10,737 nucleotides of DNA from Bacillota bacterium (lineage in GTDB: Bacteria > Bacillota > Clostridia > Christensenellales > CAG-138), in contig JAEEYN010000002.1 in the NCBI GenBank assembly GCA_016288175.1, forward strand, positions 1 through 10,737, in the 5' to 3' direction. A program made the position numbers and the translations under genes. Positions 1 through 5,645 of the stretch are shown here, in pieces. Position 1 is the first letter of the stretch. The number at the start of each line of letters is the position of its first letter. The notes under the pieces were generated by a model that was given only the letters and a program-made list of their open reading frames with translations, did no database searches and was not told the DNA's origin.

Positions 1-954
1 CGTTTCCACCGCGGCGGTAACGCCTTCGATATTATGACCGCCGTCGAAGAAAACGAGCGGACTCTCGCTGAGCTTTTCGAAGCGGCCCTTCCAGGAGGCG
101 GAAGCGAGGCCTCTGCGGATATCTCGGTCGGCGATCCGGAGGCCGCGCGTGCGCAGCATCAGCGCCGCTTCGATCACGTTCGCGGCGTTGAGCGGCTGGT
201 ACAGACCGAGCAGCGGGATGAACAGCTCTCCGAATTCGCCGTACCCGAAGCGCGTGCCGTCCTTCGAGCAGCTCATTATCCGAACTCCTTCGCGGTCCGT
301 CCTTCTGAACGGCGCCTGCATCTCCTCCGCTTTTTTCGCGATCACAGCCGCCGCACCTTCATCCGCGCCGCCGAAAAGTACGGGGCAGTTTTTCTTTATG
401 ATCCCCGCTTTTTCGCCCGCGATAGCCTCGATCGTGCTGCCGAGGTATTCGGTATGGTCGAGCGCGATGCCCGTGATCACGGAAAGCAGGGGTCTGTCGA
501 TAACGTTCGTGGAATCGAGCCTTCCGCCCATGCCGCATTCGAGCACGACAACATCAACATTCATCCGCTTGAAGAATTCGAAACCGATCGCCGTGATGAG
601 CTCGAATTCCGTCGGAGAGTCCTCCATGCTGTCCGCGAATGGCCGCACGAATTCCGTAACTTCCGCGAGCATTTCGTGGGAAATATCGCGTCCGTCCGCC
701 TGCATGCGCTCCGTAAAATCCTCGATATAGGGCGAGGTGAACATACCCACGCGATAGCCCGCCGTCATTAAAACGGACGAAAGCATCGCGCAGAACGAAC
801 CCTTGCCGTTCGTTCCGGCAACATGGACGCAGCGTAGCCCTCTCTCCGGGTTGCCCATGCGGGAAAGCAGCTCCGTGATGCGCTCAAGGCCCGGGCGGCT
901 GCCCTTCCAGCAGGTGGAATGGATGTATTCAAGCGCTTCTTCGTAGTTCATCAT
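1..954 (-). CDS. folC: Folylpolyglutamate synthase / dihydrofolate synthase FolC (C-terminal part missing)
   Basis: Mur-ligase-family enzyme that adds glutamates to folates (and often makes dihydrofolate from dihydropteroate) using ATP in the cytoplasm, which keeps folates inside the cell. The 318 visible residues start MMNYEEALEYIHS. The ATP-binding loop HVAGTNGKGS is at residues 44-53, followed by the FTSPYIEDFTERM segment, the ECGMGGRLDSTN motif and ALDHTEYLG. The visible end carries FFDGGHN (302-308), the start of the C-terminal domain, where most relatives have DGAHN. Known members are about 420-440 residues, so roughly 100 residues lie beyond the left edge. The start at 954 has AAGGAA a few bases upstream; a second ATG at 951 is equally possible. 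The gene begins 9 nt after the folT stop, so the two are almost certainly co-transcribed under the folT riboswitch. Confidence 0.95.
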   Translation of the reverse strand, partial: MMNYEEALEYIHSTCWKGSRPGLERITELLSRMGNPERGLRCVHVAGTNGKGSFCAMLSSVLMTAGYRVGMFTSPYIEDFTERMQADGRDISHEMLAEVTEFVRPFADSMEDSPTEFELITAIGFEFFKRMNVDVVVLECGMGGRLDSTNVIDRPLLSVITGIALDHTEYLGSTIEAIAGEKAGIIKKNCPVLFGGADEGAAAVIAKKAEEMQAPFRRTDREGVRIMSCSKDGTRFGYGEFGELFIPLLGLYQPLNAANVIEAALMLRTRGLRIADRDIRRGLASASWKGRFEKLSESPLVFFDGGHNIEGVTAAVET

Positions 955-963
955 AACAATTCC

Positions 964-1701
964 TTAAGCTTTTGCAGCTTTTTTTCGTTTTCCGGTCTTT
1001 TCGCCGATCATTTTTTTCAGGGTCTTGCAAAGCTCCAGCACCATTGAGCCGAGGACCAGATGTATTCCGAACATGATCCCTTCCGGCAGCAGCCTTGTGA
1101 CGAACAGGCCCCAATATGTCAGATCTTTGTTCAGCTTGTTAAGAACGGCCGTCTTCAGGAACAGGTCGATAACGAAGCACACTATCGCCGCGGCGATCAA
1201 AATATCGGGAATGATCCGGACTTTTTTACGGCGGAACGAAGAACCGAACAGCGCAAACGGCCGCTCGTTCAGGAAGAGACCGTAAACGATGCCGCTGAGC
1301 GCGTAGCAGAAAGTCAAGCCTATGAGCGGCGTACCTTTTGCGAGCAGGGTCGAACCGATGAGATCGGCAAGCGCGTATACGACCATTCCCTCAAACGGCC
1401 CGTACAGCACGCCGGCAACCATTGCGGGAACAAACATAAACCCAATCTTCATCGTCGGCGTCATGATCGTCAGAAACCGATCGATAACGACGGACATCGC
1501 GATGAGCATCGCCATAATGACCATCCTGCGCAGGACCTCCGGTGCGATCGTGCTCTCCTTTTTTGCGATCTCCACGGCTTTTTCTTCGCGCTTTACCTCC
1601 CGCACAGCCGTTTCGCGGCACTGCTTTGCGGCGGTTTCGGCGAAGCTGCCCGCTTCCCTGCCCTCAAGTTTTTTCTTCCAGTTGATGTTCTTTTTTGCCA
1701 T
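964..1701 (-). CDS. folT: Folate-specific ECF transporter S component FolT, with charged N-terminal extension
   Basis: Substrate-binding membrane subunit of an energy-coupling factor transporter. It captures folate and relies on a shared EcfA/A'/T module, which is not in this window. The 245-residue product has about six hydrophobic segments between residues 57 and 226. The core with MKIGFMFVPAMVAGVLYGP (84-102), then ALADLIGSTL and GTPLIGLTFCYALSGI, is typical of clostridial FolT proteins. An AxxxA pattern (A64, A68) in the first helix fits the known S-component contact with EcfT. Residues 1-56 are very rich in Lys, Glu and Arg and precede the usual start of the family. The frame stays open upstream to 2088, but the ATG at 1701 has a strong AAAGGAGG and lies just downstream of a riboswitch, so it is the start. 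Next to folC, the substrate is very probably folate. Confidence 0.9.
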   Translation of the reverse strand: MAKKNINWKKKLEGREAGSFAETAAKQCRETAVREVKREEKAVEIAKKESTIAPEVLRRMVIMAMLIAMSVVIDRFLTIMTPTMKIGFMFVPAMVAGVLYGPFEGMVVYALADLIGSTLLAKGTPLIGLTFCYALSGIVYGLFLNERPFALFGSSFRRKKVRIIPDILIAAAIVCFVIDLFLKTAVLNKLNKDLTYWGLFVTRLLPEGIMFGIHLVLGSMVLELCKTLKKMIGEKTGKRKKAAKA

Positions 1702-1709
1702 AAAAATAA

Positions 1710-1765
1710 CCTCCTTTACAGCGATCTCGTCGCTACACAAGGGGGTCGAAGCCGATATGTATAGC
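1710..1765 (-). promoter_or_regulatory. Candidate translational expression platform of the folT riboswitch
   Basis: Immediately after the aptamer, GCTATACA (1765-1758) can pair with TGTGTAGC (1739-1732), with one G-U pair. Its loop includes CCCCCTT (1745-1739), complementary at 6 of 7 positions to the ribosome binding site AAGGAGG (1716-1710). A competing hairpin GCGA/TCGC (1733-1730 with 1724-1721) shares bases with the first helix. No T-tract terminator lies between aptamer and start codon, so control by hiding the ribosome binding site is more likely than transcription termination. The switching scheme is inferred from complementarity only. Confidence 0.5.
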
Positions 1766-1906
1766 CAGCGGGATGCGGCGACAGCACAGCAACTTTCCCT
1801 TTCAGGCGCAGTCCTTGGCGGTATTTGCGCCGGCGGGATGAGTTTTCGTTCGGAAATCAACTCCCTGTATTCCCGACACTTGATAAACTCGCTGTCCCCT
1901 ACTCTG
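1766..1906 (-). promoter_or_regulatory. Tetrahydrofolate (THF) riboswitch aptamer
   Basis: Reading the minus strand, the element opens with CAG-AGTAG (1906-1899) and closes with GCATCC (1776-1771) and CTG (1768-1766), matching the conserved ends of THF riboswitches. GGGGACAGC (1899-1891) pairs with GCTGTCGCC (1785-1777) with one mismatch. Inside, a long arm is built from GAGTTT/AAACTC (1890-1885, 1845-1840) and TCGGGAA/TTTCCGA (1876-1870, 1856-1850). Between these helices lie the family-typical flanks AAGTG and ACGAA. The loop GGGA (1865-1862) can form a pseudoknot with TCCC (1773-1770), as the family does. A further hairpin GGCGCA/TGCGCC (1831-1826, 1810-1805) completes a three-way junction. 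At about 141 nt it is longer than the usual 90-100 nt because this last arm is enlarged. It sits upstream of folT, its classic target. The assignment is from remembered consensus, not a covariance search. Confidence 0.82.
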
Positions 1907-1918
1907 TTTTCGTGCCGT

Positions 1919-1947
1919 ATTTTACTACTTTTATTTTGCGAAAACAA
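1919..1947 (-). promoter_or_regulatory. Sigma-A-type promoter of folT-folC
   Basis: TTGTTT (1947-1942) and TAAAAT (1924-1919) are separated by exactly 17 bases. The predicted transcription start, near 1911, falls just upstream of the first riboswitch base pairs, as expected for a leader that consists almost entirely of the aptamer. Confidence 0.7.
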
Positions 1948-2053
1948 GCCCCGCCGGCCGTTTTCTTCAATTAATTTAGGTATATTATCGATCTGCGCAT
2001 TTGCTCTTCCATGCTTTTTCTTCAAACCGACACAAAATTGCTGTTTTTCCCGT

Positions 2054-2082
2054 TTCCTTTTTGCCGGATTTGATGTTATAAT
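2054..2082 (+). promoter_or_regulatory. Extended -10 promoter for the LOG-family gene
   Basis: A perfect TATAAT (2077-2082) is preceded by TG one base upstream (2074-2075), giving TGTTATAAT. The -35 position is weak (TTCCTT, 2054-2059, 17-base spacing), which is usual for extended -10 promoters. Transcription would start near 2089-2090, about 30 bases before the gene. Confidence 0.7.
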
Positions 2083-2120
2083 GTTCATGGAAAGGCGGAA
2101 TTGCCTTCAGGGAGCTGATT

Positions 2121-2756
2121 ATGAAAGAAACCAATGTCTGCGTCTTCGGCGCTTCAAATAACAAGATTCCCGCATGCTATGTCGAATTTGCTGAACGTTT
2201 CGGCGCAAGGCTCGCGCAGGAGGGCCTCGGCCTCGTTTTCGGCGCCGGTCGGACCGGCCTTATGGGCGCAGCGGCGCGCGGAGCATATTCGAAAAGCGGA
2301 AGGATCATCGGCGTGATCCCGAAAAAGCTCAATGTTCCCGGCATTTATTTCGAGCACTGCACCGAGCGCATCGAAACCGAGACAATGCACGATCGCAAAG
2401 CGCTGATGGAAAAGCTCAGCGATGCGTTTGTCGCACTTTCCGGCGGTTTCGGAACTCTTGAGGAGCTTCTCGAAGTCATCACCCTCAAGCAGCTCAATTA
2501 TCATAATAAGCCGATTGTAATAGTAAATGTCAACGGATATTATGATTCTTTGCTTGCTCAGTTTCGCCGCTGTACCGAAGAAGGCTTTACCGACCCGCTG
2601 TTCCTGCAGCTTTTTATGGTCGCATCCGATGTTGATGAAGCGATCGACGCGCTTCTGAATCCGCGGCAGCTTTCCCTTCCCGACAAGATTGAATCCGTCC
2701 TCCTTTCCTCCCGTTTCGGCGGCGAGGTCCCGGCGGAAACCGTTCTCGGCAAATAA
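2121..2756 (+). CDS. LOG-family nucleoside monophosphate phosphoribohydrolase
   Basis: A 211-residue cytoplasmic Rossmann-fold protein of the LOG (LONELY GUY / TIGR00730) family. Characterised members cleave the ribosyl bond of nucleoside 5'-monophosphates, releasing base and ribose 5-phosphate; some act on cytokinin nucleotides, others on purine or pyrimidine nucleotides. Seen here: the N-terminal strand VCVFGASN (6-13), the GLVFGAGRTGLMGA nucleotide loop (37-50), MHDRK (89-93) with the conserved Arg-Lys, and SGGFGTLEE (107-115) corresponding to the PGGxGTxxE signature. The first residue of the signature is Ser instead of the usual Pro; the catalytic Glu and the Arg are present, so activity is likely. 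The start has AGGGAG six bases upstream. It is followed after 11 nt by the UspA-like gene, probably in one transcript. The native substrate cannot be told from sequence. Confidence 0.9.
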   Translation: MKETNVCVFGASNNKIPACYVEFAERFGARLAQEGLGLVFGAGRTGLMGAAARGAYSKSGRIIGVIPKKLNVPGIYFEHCTERIETETMHDRKALMEKLSDAFVALSGGFGTLEELLEVITLKQLNYHNKPIVIVNVNGYYDSLLAQFRRCTEEGFTDPLFLQLFMVASDVDEAIDALLNPRQLSLPDKIESVLLSSRFGGEVPAETVLGK

Positions 2757-2767
2757 AGGAGCGAATC

Positions 2768-3166
2768 ATGGCACTAACCGAAGAAACCAAATTGCCGCCC
2801 GTCGGCGGTTTGATGGTCTGCGTGACCGGTCAGCATTCCTGCGAAAAGCTTCTCGAACGCGGTGCGAGCCTGCGTCTTGAAGGCCAAAAGCTTTTCTGCG
2901 TACACTGTGTGCAGATCGGCCGCAATTTCCTCAATAATGCGTATGAACCCCTTGCAATCGAATTCCTTTTTACCTGCGCGAGCCTGTATGACGCGGAACT
3001 TACTATCCTGCGAGCAAACAGCGTTATCGACGCCCTCGTGGAATTCGCAATCACAAACCATGTCGTGCGCGTCGTGCTCGGCGCATCGCCTAATCCCGGC
3101 AGTGACAGTTTTGTAGCGCGGCTTGCTGCAAGGCTCCCCGATATCGAATTCGTTGTCGTCGAGTAA
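2768..3166 (+). CDS. Small UspA-like (KdpD-USP-type) protein, function unknown
   Basis: A 132-residue soluble protein with an alternating strand/helix pattern that resembles the single universal stress protein domain found at the end of KdpD sensor regions. GLMVCVTGQHSCEKLLERG (14-32) resembles the first strand, loop and helix, FCVHC (43-47) the second strand, then AELTILRAN (76-84), and VVRVVLGASPNPGSDSF (99-115) resembles the nucleotide-loop strand and following helix. It has no membrane segment and no kinase domain. It has five cysteines, four of them arranged as C18, C25 and C44-x2-C47, which is unusual for this fold and could bind metal or respond to redox state; this is inference. AAAGGAG precedes the start and the LOG gene ends 11 nt upstream, suggesting co-transcription. 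The UspA link rests on pattern, so treat the function as unknown. Confidence 0.72.
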   Translation: MALTEETKLPPVGGLMVCVTGQHSCEKLLERGASLRLEGQKLFCVHCVQIGRNFLNNAYEPLAIEFLFTCASLYDAELTILRANSVIDALVEFAITNHVVRVVLGASPNPGSDSFVARLAARLPDIEFVVVE

Positions 3167-3208
3167 ATAAGCATACTATACGTAATACATAAAACAAAGG
3201 AGAAACCA

Positions 3209-3517
3209 ATGGAACTCAATGTTGAAGAGGCAAAAGCATATATTGCCGAAAAGTTCAGGAACCAGGGTGATTTCGATTTCATCAGCGAAACCGATTTCAG
3301 CAAGATGCTCGATACGCTGCTCGCTCTCGATTCCGCCTATCTTCAGGAGATCGGCGATGAAGCGCCCTATGATGAGGACATTATCTTCGACCGTATGCAT
3401 GCCGAGCTTGTGAAGCAGCATCCGAACCTCAAGACTTATCTGATGCGTTTTGTCGACGATTACATGGATTTCATGGAACAGTATCTCGTCTCGATCGATG
3501 CTGTTGAATGGGAATAA
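3209..3517 (+). CDS. Small acidic hypothetical protein
   Basis: A 102-residue protein of unrecognised function. It is strongly acidic, almost entirely predicted helical, has no cysteine and no signal or membrane segment. A DFDFISETDF stretch lies at 21-30, an EIGDEAPYDEDIIFD segment at 46-60, and the C-terminal third (71-102) is rich in Tyr, Met and Asp. The start follows a clear AAAGGAG with normal spacing, and codon use matches its neighbours, which supports a real gene despite the small size. It comes 42 bases after the UspA-like gene and 131 bases before spmA, with a parS site in the latter gap. It may share the upstream operon; no terminator is visible on either side. Confidence 0.75.
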   Translation: MELNVEEAKAYIAEKFRNQGDFDFISETDFSKMLDTLLALDSAYLQEIGDEAPYDEDIIFDRMHAELVKQHPNLKTYLMRFVDDYMDFMEQYLVSIDAVEWE

Positions 3518-3541
3518 TTACAGAATAACTGTTTTTAGCTG

Positions 3542-3574
3542 TTCATATTGTAATAATTAAGACAAACATGCAAT
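3542..3574 (+). promoter_or_regulatory. Possible sporulation (sigma-E-like) promoter upstream of spmA
   Basis: TTCATATT (3542-3549) and CATGCAAT (3567-3574) each match 7 of 8 positions of sigma-E-type -35 and -10 hexamer-plus sequences as I recall them. The spacing is 17 bases, two or three more than usual, which weakens the call. In Bacillus subtilis spmAB is transcribed by sigma-E. The -10-like element runs into the parS palindrome. Confidence 0.28.
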
Positions 3575-3589
3575 GTTTCACGTGAAACA
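3574..3589. other. parS: parS centromere site 1
   Basis: A perfect copy of the canonical 16-base parS palindrome TGTTTCACGTGAAACA, where ParB loads as a CTP-dependent clamp. The inverted symmetry continues to 22 bases (3571-3592). It lies in the 131-base gap between the small acidic gene and spmA, about 2.9 kb from parB. No T-tract follows, so it is not a terminator. Confidence 0.96.
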
Positions 3590-3648
3590 TTGTTGAAAAT
3601 CAAGATTCAAAAGGAATAGATCCGCCCTCACCGTGCATAGGATTCAGC

Positions 3649-4206
3649 ATGATGAGCCGGGTTTATTCTTTTCTTATAATCGCCGGGATCCTTTGCTGCT
3701 TCATCAACGGAAAGGATCCCATGCTGCTGCTCGCCGAAGGCGCAGACAGCTCTGTGCGGCTCATGCTCTCCCTAGCAGGCTCCTATCTTCTCTGGACGGG
3801 GCTCTTCAATATCGCGAAACGCTCCGGTCTTGTCGAGAAGCTCGCCCTCCTGATGCGCCGTCCTCTTGCGCTGCTGATGCCGAGCATCGGGGAAGCGTCC
3901 GGACCCGTCTCTCTCAACCTCGCTGCCAACTTTCTCGGGCTCGGAAACGCCGCAACCCCGTTCGGGCTGGAAGCTATGCGTATCCTCTCAAAGGAATCCG
4001 ACGGAACGGCTACCCGCGAGATCTGCATGTTCCTTGCGCTTAACGCCTCCGCGATCGAGCTCCTGCCGACCGGAGTGATCGCCGTTCGTACTGCCGCCGG
4101 TTCCGCTGATCCGTATTCGATCGTTCTTCCGACTTTCCTTTCATCCGTTGTCGCTTCTATCAGCGCAATACTTGTCTGCAAAGCATTCGAAGGAGCGTAT
4201 CAATGA
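3649..4206 (+). CDS. spmA: Spore maturation protein A
   Basis: A 185-residue integral membrane protein of the nucleoside-recognition (Gate) family. With SpmB it is needed in Bacillus and Clostridium for proper dehydration of the spore core and hence heat resistance; the molecular activity is unknown. It begins with a membrane segment followed by FINGKD (18-23). It contains the family hallmark NFLGLGNAATPFGLEAM (94-110), a conserved ALNASAIELLPTGVIAVR stretch (130-147), and a final hydrophobic segment near 158-180. Length is close to the usual 190-200. Two adjacent ATG codons (3649, 3652) are possible starts; AGGA at 3639-3642 serves either one. It overlaps spmB by 4 nt (ATGA), so the two are translationally coupled. 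A parS site lies 60 bases upstream. Confidence 0.93.
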   Translation: MMSRVYSFLIIAGILCCFINGKDPMLLLAEGADSSVRLMLSLAGSYLLWTGLFNIAKRSGLVEKLALLMRRPLALLMPSIGEASGPVSLNLAANFLGLGNAATPFGLEAMRILSKESDGTATREICMFLALNASAIELLPTGVIAVRTAAGSADPYSIVLPTFLSSVVASISAILVCKAFEGAYQ

Positions 4207-4712
4207 CGCTTATCGTACCGGTTCTTATTGTTTTCCTATTTACTTATGCGTCTTTCCGGCACATTGACCCTTTCGAGGTATTTGTTGAAGGAGCTTCGGA
4301 CGCCATACCGATGCTTAAGAAGCTCCTGCCGAATATGGCCGCTATCCTTGCGGGAATAACATTATTTAGCGGTTCCGGTGCTCTTGCCTCACTTACTCAC
4401 CTCTTTGCAACTCCGGCAAAAGCGATTGGAATACCGTCCGAAACCGTTCATCTTCTTTTAATGCGTCCGCTCTCCGGTAGCGGTTCGCTCGCGATCCTTT
4501 CGGATATTTTAAACAGATACGGCACCGACAGCTACATAGGCCTATGTGCTTCTGTTTCCGTCGGGTCAACCGAGACAATCCTTTACACGATCCCGCTTTA
4601 TTGCGGCACATTCGGCATAAAACGCACTCGCTATGCGTTTGCGGCGGCGATTATCAGCGGCATTGTTGGCGTAATCTCCGGCATTTTTTTCATCCGTCTG
4701 TTTCTGTTCTGA
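4203..4712 (+). CDS. spmB: Spore maturation protein B
   Basis: The 169-residue partner of SpmA, an integral membrane protein with the same Gate-type fold. Visible family features are an N-terminal membrane segment (2-18), FVEGASDAIPMLKKLLPNM (27-45), an internal hydrophobic stretch, MRPLSGSGSLAIL (87-99), and GSTETILYTIPLYCG (121-135), the last matching the Gly-Ser-Thr-[DE]-Thr region of SpmB. It ends in a hydrophobic segment (144-169) with no soluble tail. It starts inside the spmA stop codon (4-nt overlap). Presence of the intact pair suggests an organism that sporulates or did so recently. The stop codon directly abuts the comB promoter. Confidence 0.93.
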   Translation: MTLIVPVLIVFLFTYASFRHIDPFEVFVEGASDAIPMLKKLLPNMAAILAGITLFSGSGALASLTHLFATPAKAIGIPSETVHLLLMRPLSGSGSLAILSDILNRYGTDSYIGLCASVSVGSTETILYTIPLYCGTFGIKRTRYAFAAAIISGIVGVISGIFFIRLFLF

Positions 4713-4713
4713 C

Positions 4714-4741
4714 TTGATTTTTACCGCAGTTATGCTATAAT
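4714..4741 (+). promoter_or_regulatory. Sigma-A-type promoter of comB
   Basis: TTGATT (4714-4719) and a perfect TATAAT (4736-4741) are 16 bases apart, and TGC directly before the -10 adds an extended -10. It begins two bases after the spmB stop codon, so comB is separated from spmAB in expression. Transcription would start near 4748. Confidence 0.8.
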
Positions 4742-4768
4742 GCACAGAGTTCAACCAAAGAGGCTTAT

Positions 4769-5485
4769 ATGAAAATCGATGTTCTTACTTACAACGAGCA
4801 TATTGACACCGAGGCTTTTCGCAGCAAAACCGCTGTCGTTATAGACGTACTGCGCTGCACAAGCGTGATGGCTACCGCGCTTTCCAATCACGCGTCGCGG
4901 ATAATCCCGGTACTGGAACCCGAGGATGCTTTTAGGCTCGCTGATTTTATCGGCCGTGACTCATGTGTGATTGGCGGTGAGCGCGGCTGCAACAAGGTTC
5001 CGGGTTTCGATTTCGGCAATTCGCCGCTCGAGTACACCGAAGACGCCGTCAAAGGAAAAACGGTGATCATGAGCACTTCTAACGGCACTGCGGCTATCGG
5101 AGCCGTCAGATTAGCCGATACGGTGCTTATCGGAACGATCCCAAACAGCGGAGCTGTCGCAAACGCGGCTGCGGAGCTCGGAAGCGATGTGCTGATTCTT
5201 TGTTCCGGCACGAACCGCAAACCGTCCGCCGATGATTACTGCGCTGCGGGTTCGATCATCCAGAAACTCTATCAAATCGTTCCCGACTGTGAGTTGTCCG
5301 ATCTTGCGCTCGTCTGCGTGCATCTCTTCGACAACCTGAAGAACGGCAGTTTCGATTTAATGAAAACATTTCATTGCCATCGTCTTGCTTCGCTTGGCTA
5401 TGGCAGCGATATCGAATACTGCCTCAAAGATAATTTTCTTGACGTCGTTCCCGTCTATCGAAACGGTGAAATTAAGTCCTTGTAA
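4769..5485 (+). CDS. comB: 2-phosphosulfolactate phosphatase family protein (ComB)
   Basis: A 238-residue cytoplasmic Mg-dependent phosphatase of the ComB family. The characterised archaeal enzyme removes phosphate from 2-phospho-3-sulfolactate in coenzyme M synthesis; relatives are common in Bacilli and Clostridia, where the substrate is less certain. Motifs seen: VIDVLRCTS (24-32), GERGCNKVPGFDFGNSP (70-86) and the MSTSNGT strand-loop (101-107), all typical of the family. Length is normal. The start has AAAGAGG five bases upstream. The gene forms a single-gene unit with its own promoter and a strong terminator. No comA, comC or sulfolactate-metabolism gene is nearby, so the physiological role here is open. 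Confidence 0.88.
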   Translation: MKIDVLTYNEHIDTEAFRSKTAVVIDVLRCTSVMATALSNHASRIIPVLEPEDAFRLADFIGRDSCVIGGERGCNKVPGFDFGNSPLEYTEDAVKGKTVIMSTSNGTAAIGAVRLADTVLIGTIPNSGAVANAAAELGSDVLILCSGTNRKPSADDYCAAGSIIQKLYQIVPDCELSDLALVCVHLFDNLKNGSFDLMKTFHCHRLASLGYGSDIEYCLKDNFLDVVPVYRNGEIKSL

Positions 5486-5502
5486 TGATTTAACCCTTAT
5501 CG

Positions 5503-5527
5503 GAAGGCCGCTTGGCCTTCTTTTTTT
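5503..5527 (+). terminator. Rho-independent terminator of comB
   Basis: A perfect 7-bp stem GAAGGCC/GGCCTTC (5503-5509, 5514-5520) with a GCTT loop runs straight into seven T residues (5521-5527). It lies 17 bases after the comB stop and insulates parAB from upstream transcription. Confidence 0.93.
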
Positions 5528-5533
5528 GCAAAT

Positions 5534-5549
5534 TGTTTCACGTGAAACA
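5534..5549. other. parS: parS centromere site 2
   Basis: A second perfect copy of TGTTTCACGTGAAACA. Here too the symmetry extends to 22 bases (5531-5552), but with different flanking bases from site 1, so the shared part is the functional 16-mer and not a recent duplication. It lies between the comB terminator and the parA promoter, 21 bases upstream of the -35 element, where ParB binding could also influence parA transcription. Confidence 0.96.
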
Positions 5550-5570
5550 ATTGAAATACAATTTCTTGTA

Positions 5571-5599
5571 TTGCGTGCAGAATTGAAATTGTGTATAAT
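5571..5599 (+). promoter_or_regulatory. Sigma-A-type promoter of parA
   Basis: TTGCGT (5571-5576) and a perfect TATAAT (5594-5599) are spaced by 17 bases. The expected start of transcription, near 5606, coincides with an upstream in-frame ATG at 5607, which therefore is not a usable start codon. Confidence 0.78.
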
Positions 5600-5645
5600 G
5601 ATGTAAATGGGAAAATGTTTGCAAAATTGTTCCCGGGAGGCTACT

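Larger units (their letters stand above)
1702..2120. other. Divergent intergenic region
   Basis: This 419-base non-coding stretch separates leftward folT from the rightward LOG-family gene. From left to right it holds the folT ribosome binding site and a candidate switching hairpin, a THF riboswitch, the folT promoter, an A/T-rich stretch of about 100 bases (1950-2053) in which I see no gene or clear site, and an extended -10 promoter facing right. In the A/T-rich part the 10-mer TTTTCTTCAA occurs twice (1961-1970 and about 2017-2026), probably by chance. Confidence 0.85.

Noticed and set aside
34..771. A 245-residue rightward open frame opposite folC
   Set aside because: It is antisense to the clear folC frame, its composition is Arg/His-rich as in shadow frames, and it has no recognisable domain.
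1766..1906. T-box, cobalamin or lysine riboswitch as the identity of the folT leader
   Set aside because: There is no T-box TGG-N-ACCGCG element or terminator, no cobalamin B12 box, and the lysine core is not matched. The ends and junction flanks fit the THF class and the gene is folT.
1950..2053. Small gene or terminator in the A/T-rich part of the divergent region
   Set aside because: I found no start with a ribosome binding site, no stable hairpin with T-tract, and only a 10-base direct repeat that may be chance.
1702..2088. In-frame extension of folT upstream to an ATG at 2088, adding 129 residues
   Set aside because: It would translate the riboswitch and the promoter. The added sequence looks like no FolT N-terminus, and the ATG at 1701 has a near-perfect ribosome binding site.
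3153..3182. Promoter for the small acidic gene (TTGTCG with TACTAT or TATACG)
   Set aside because: The -10 candidates are poor and the spacing is 15 or 18 bases; read-through from the LOG operon explains expression equally well.
3571..3592. The parS palindromes (also 5531-5552) as terminator hairpins
   Set aside because: No T-tract follows either one and the central 16 bases equal the ParB-binding consensus exactly.
5607..5645. Upstream ATG for parA at 5607
   Set aside because: It falls at the predicted transcription start and lacks a ribosome binding site, while 5646 has GGGAGG and gives the standard ParA N-terminus.
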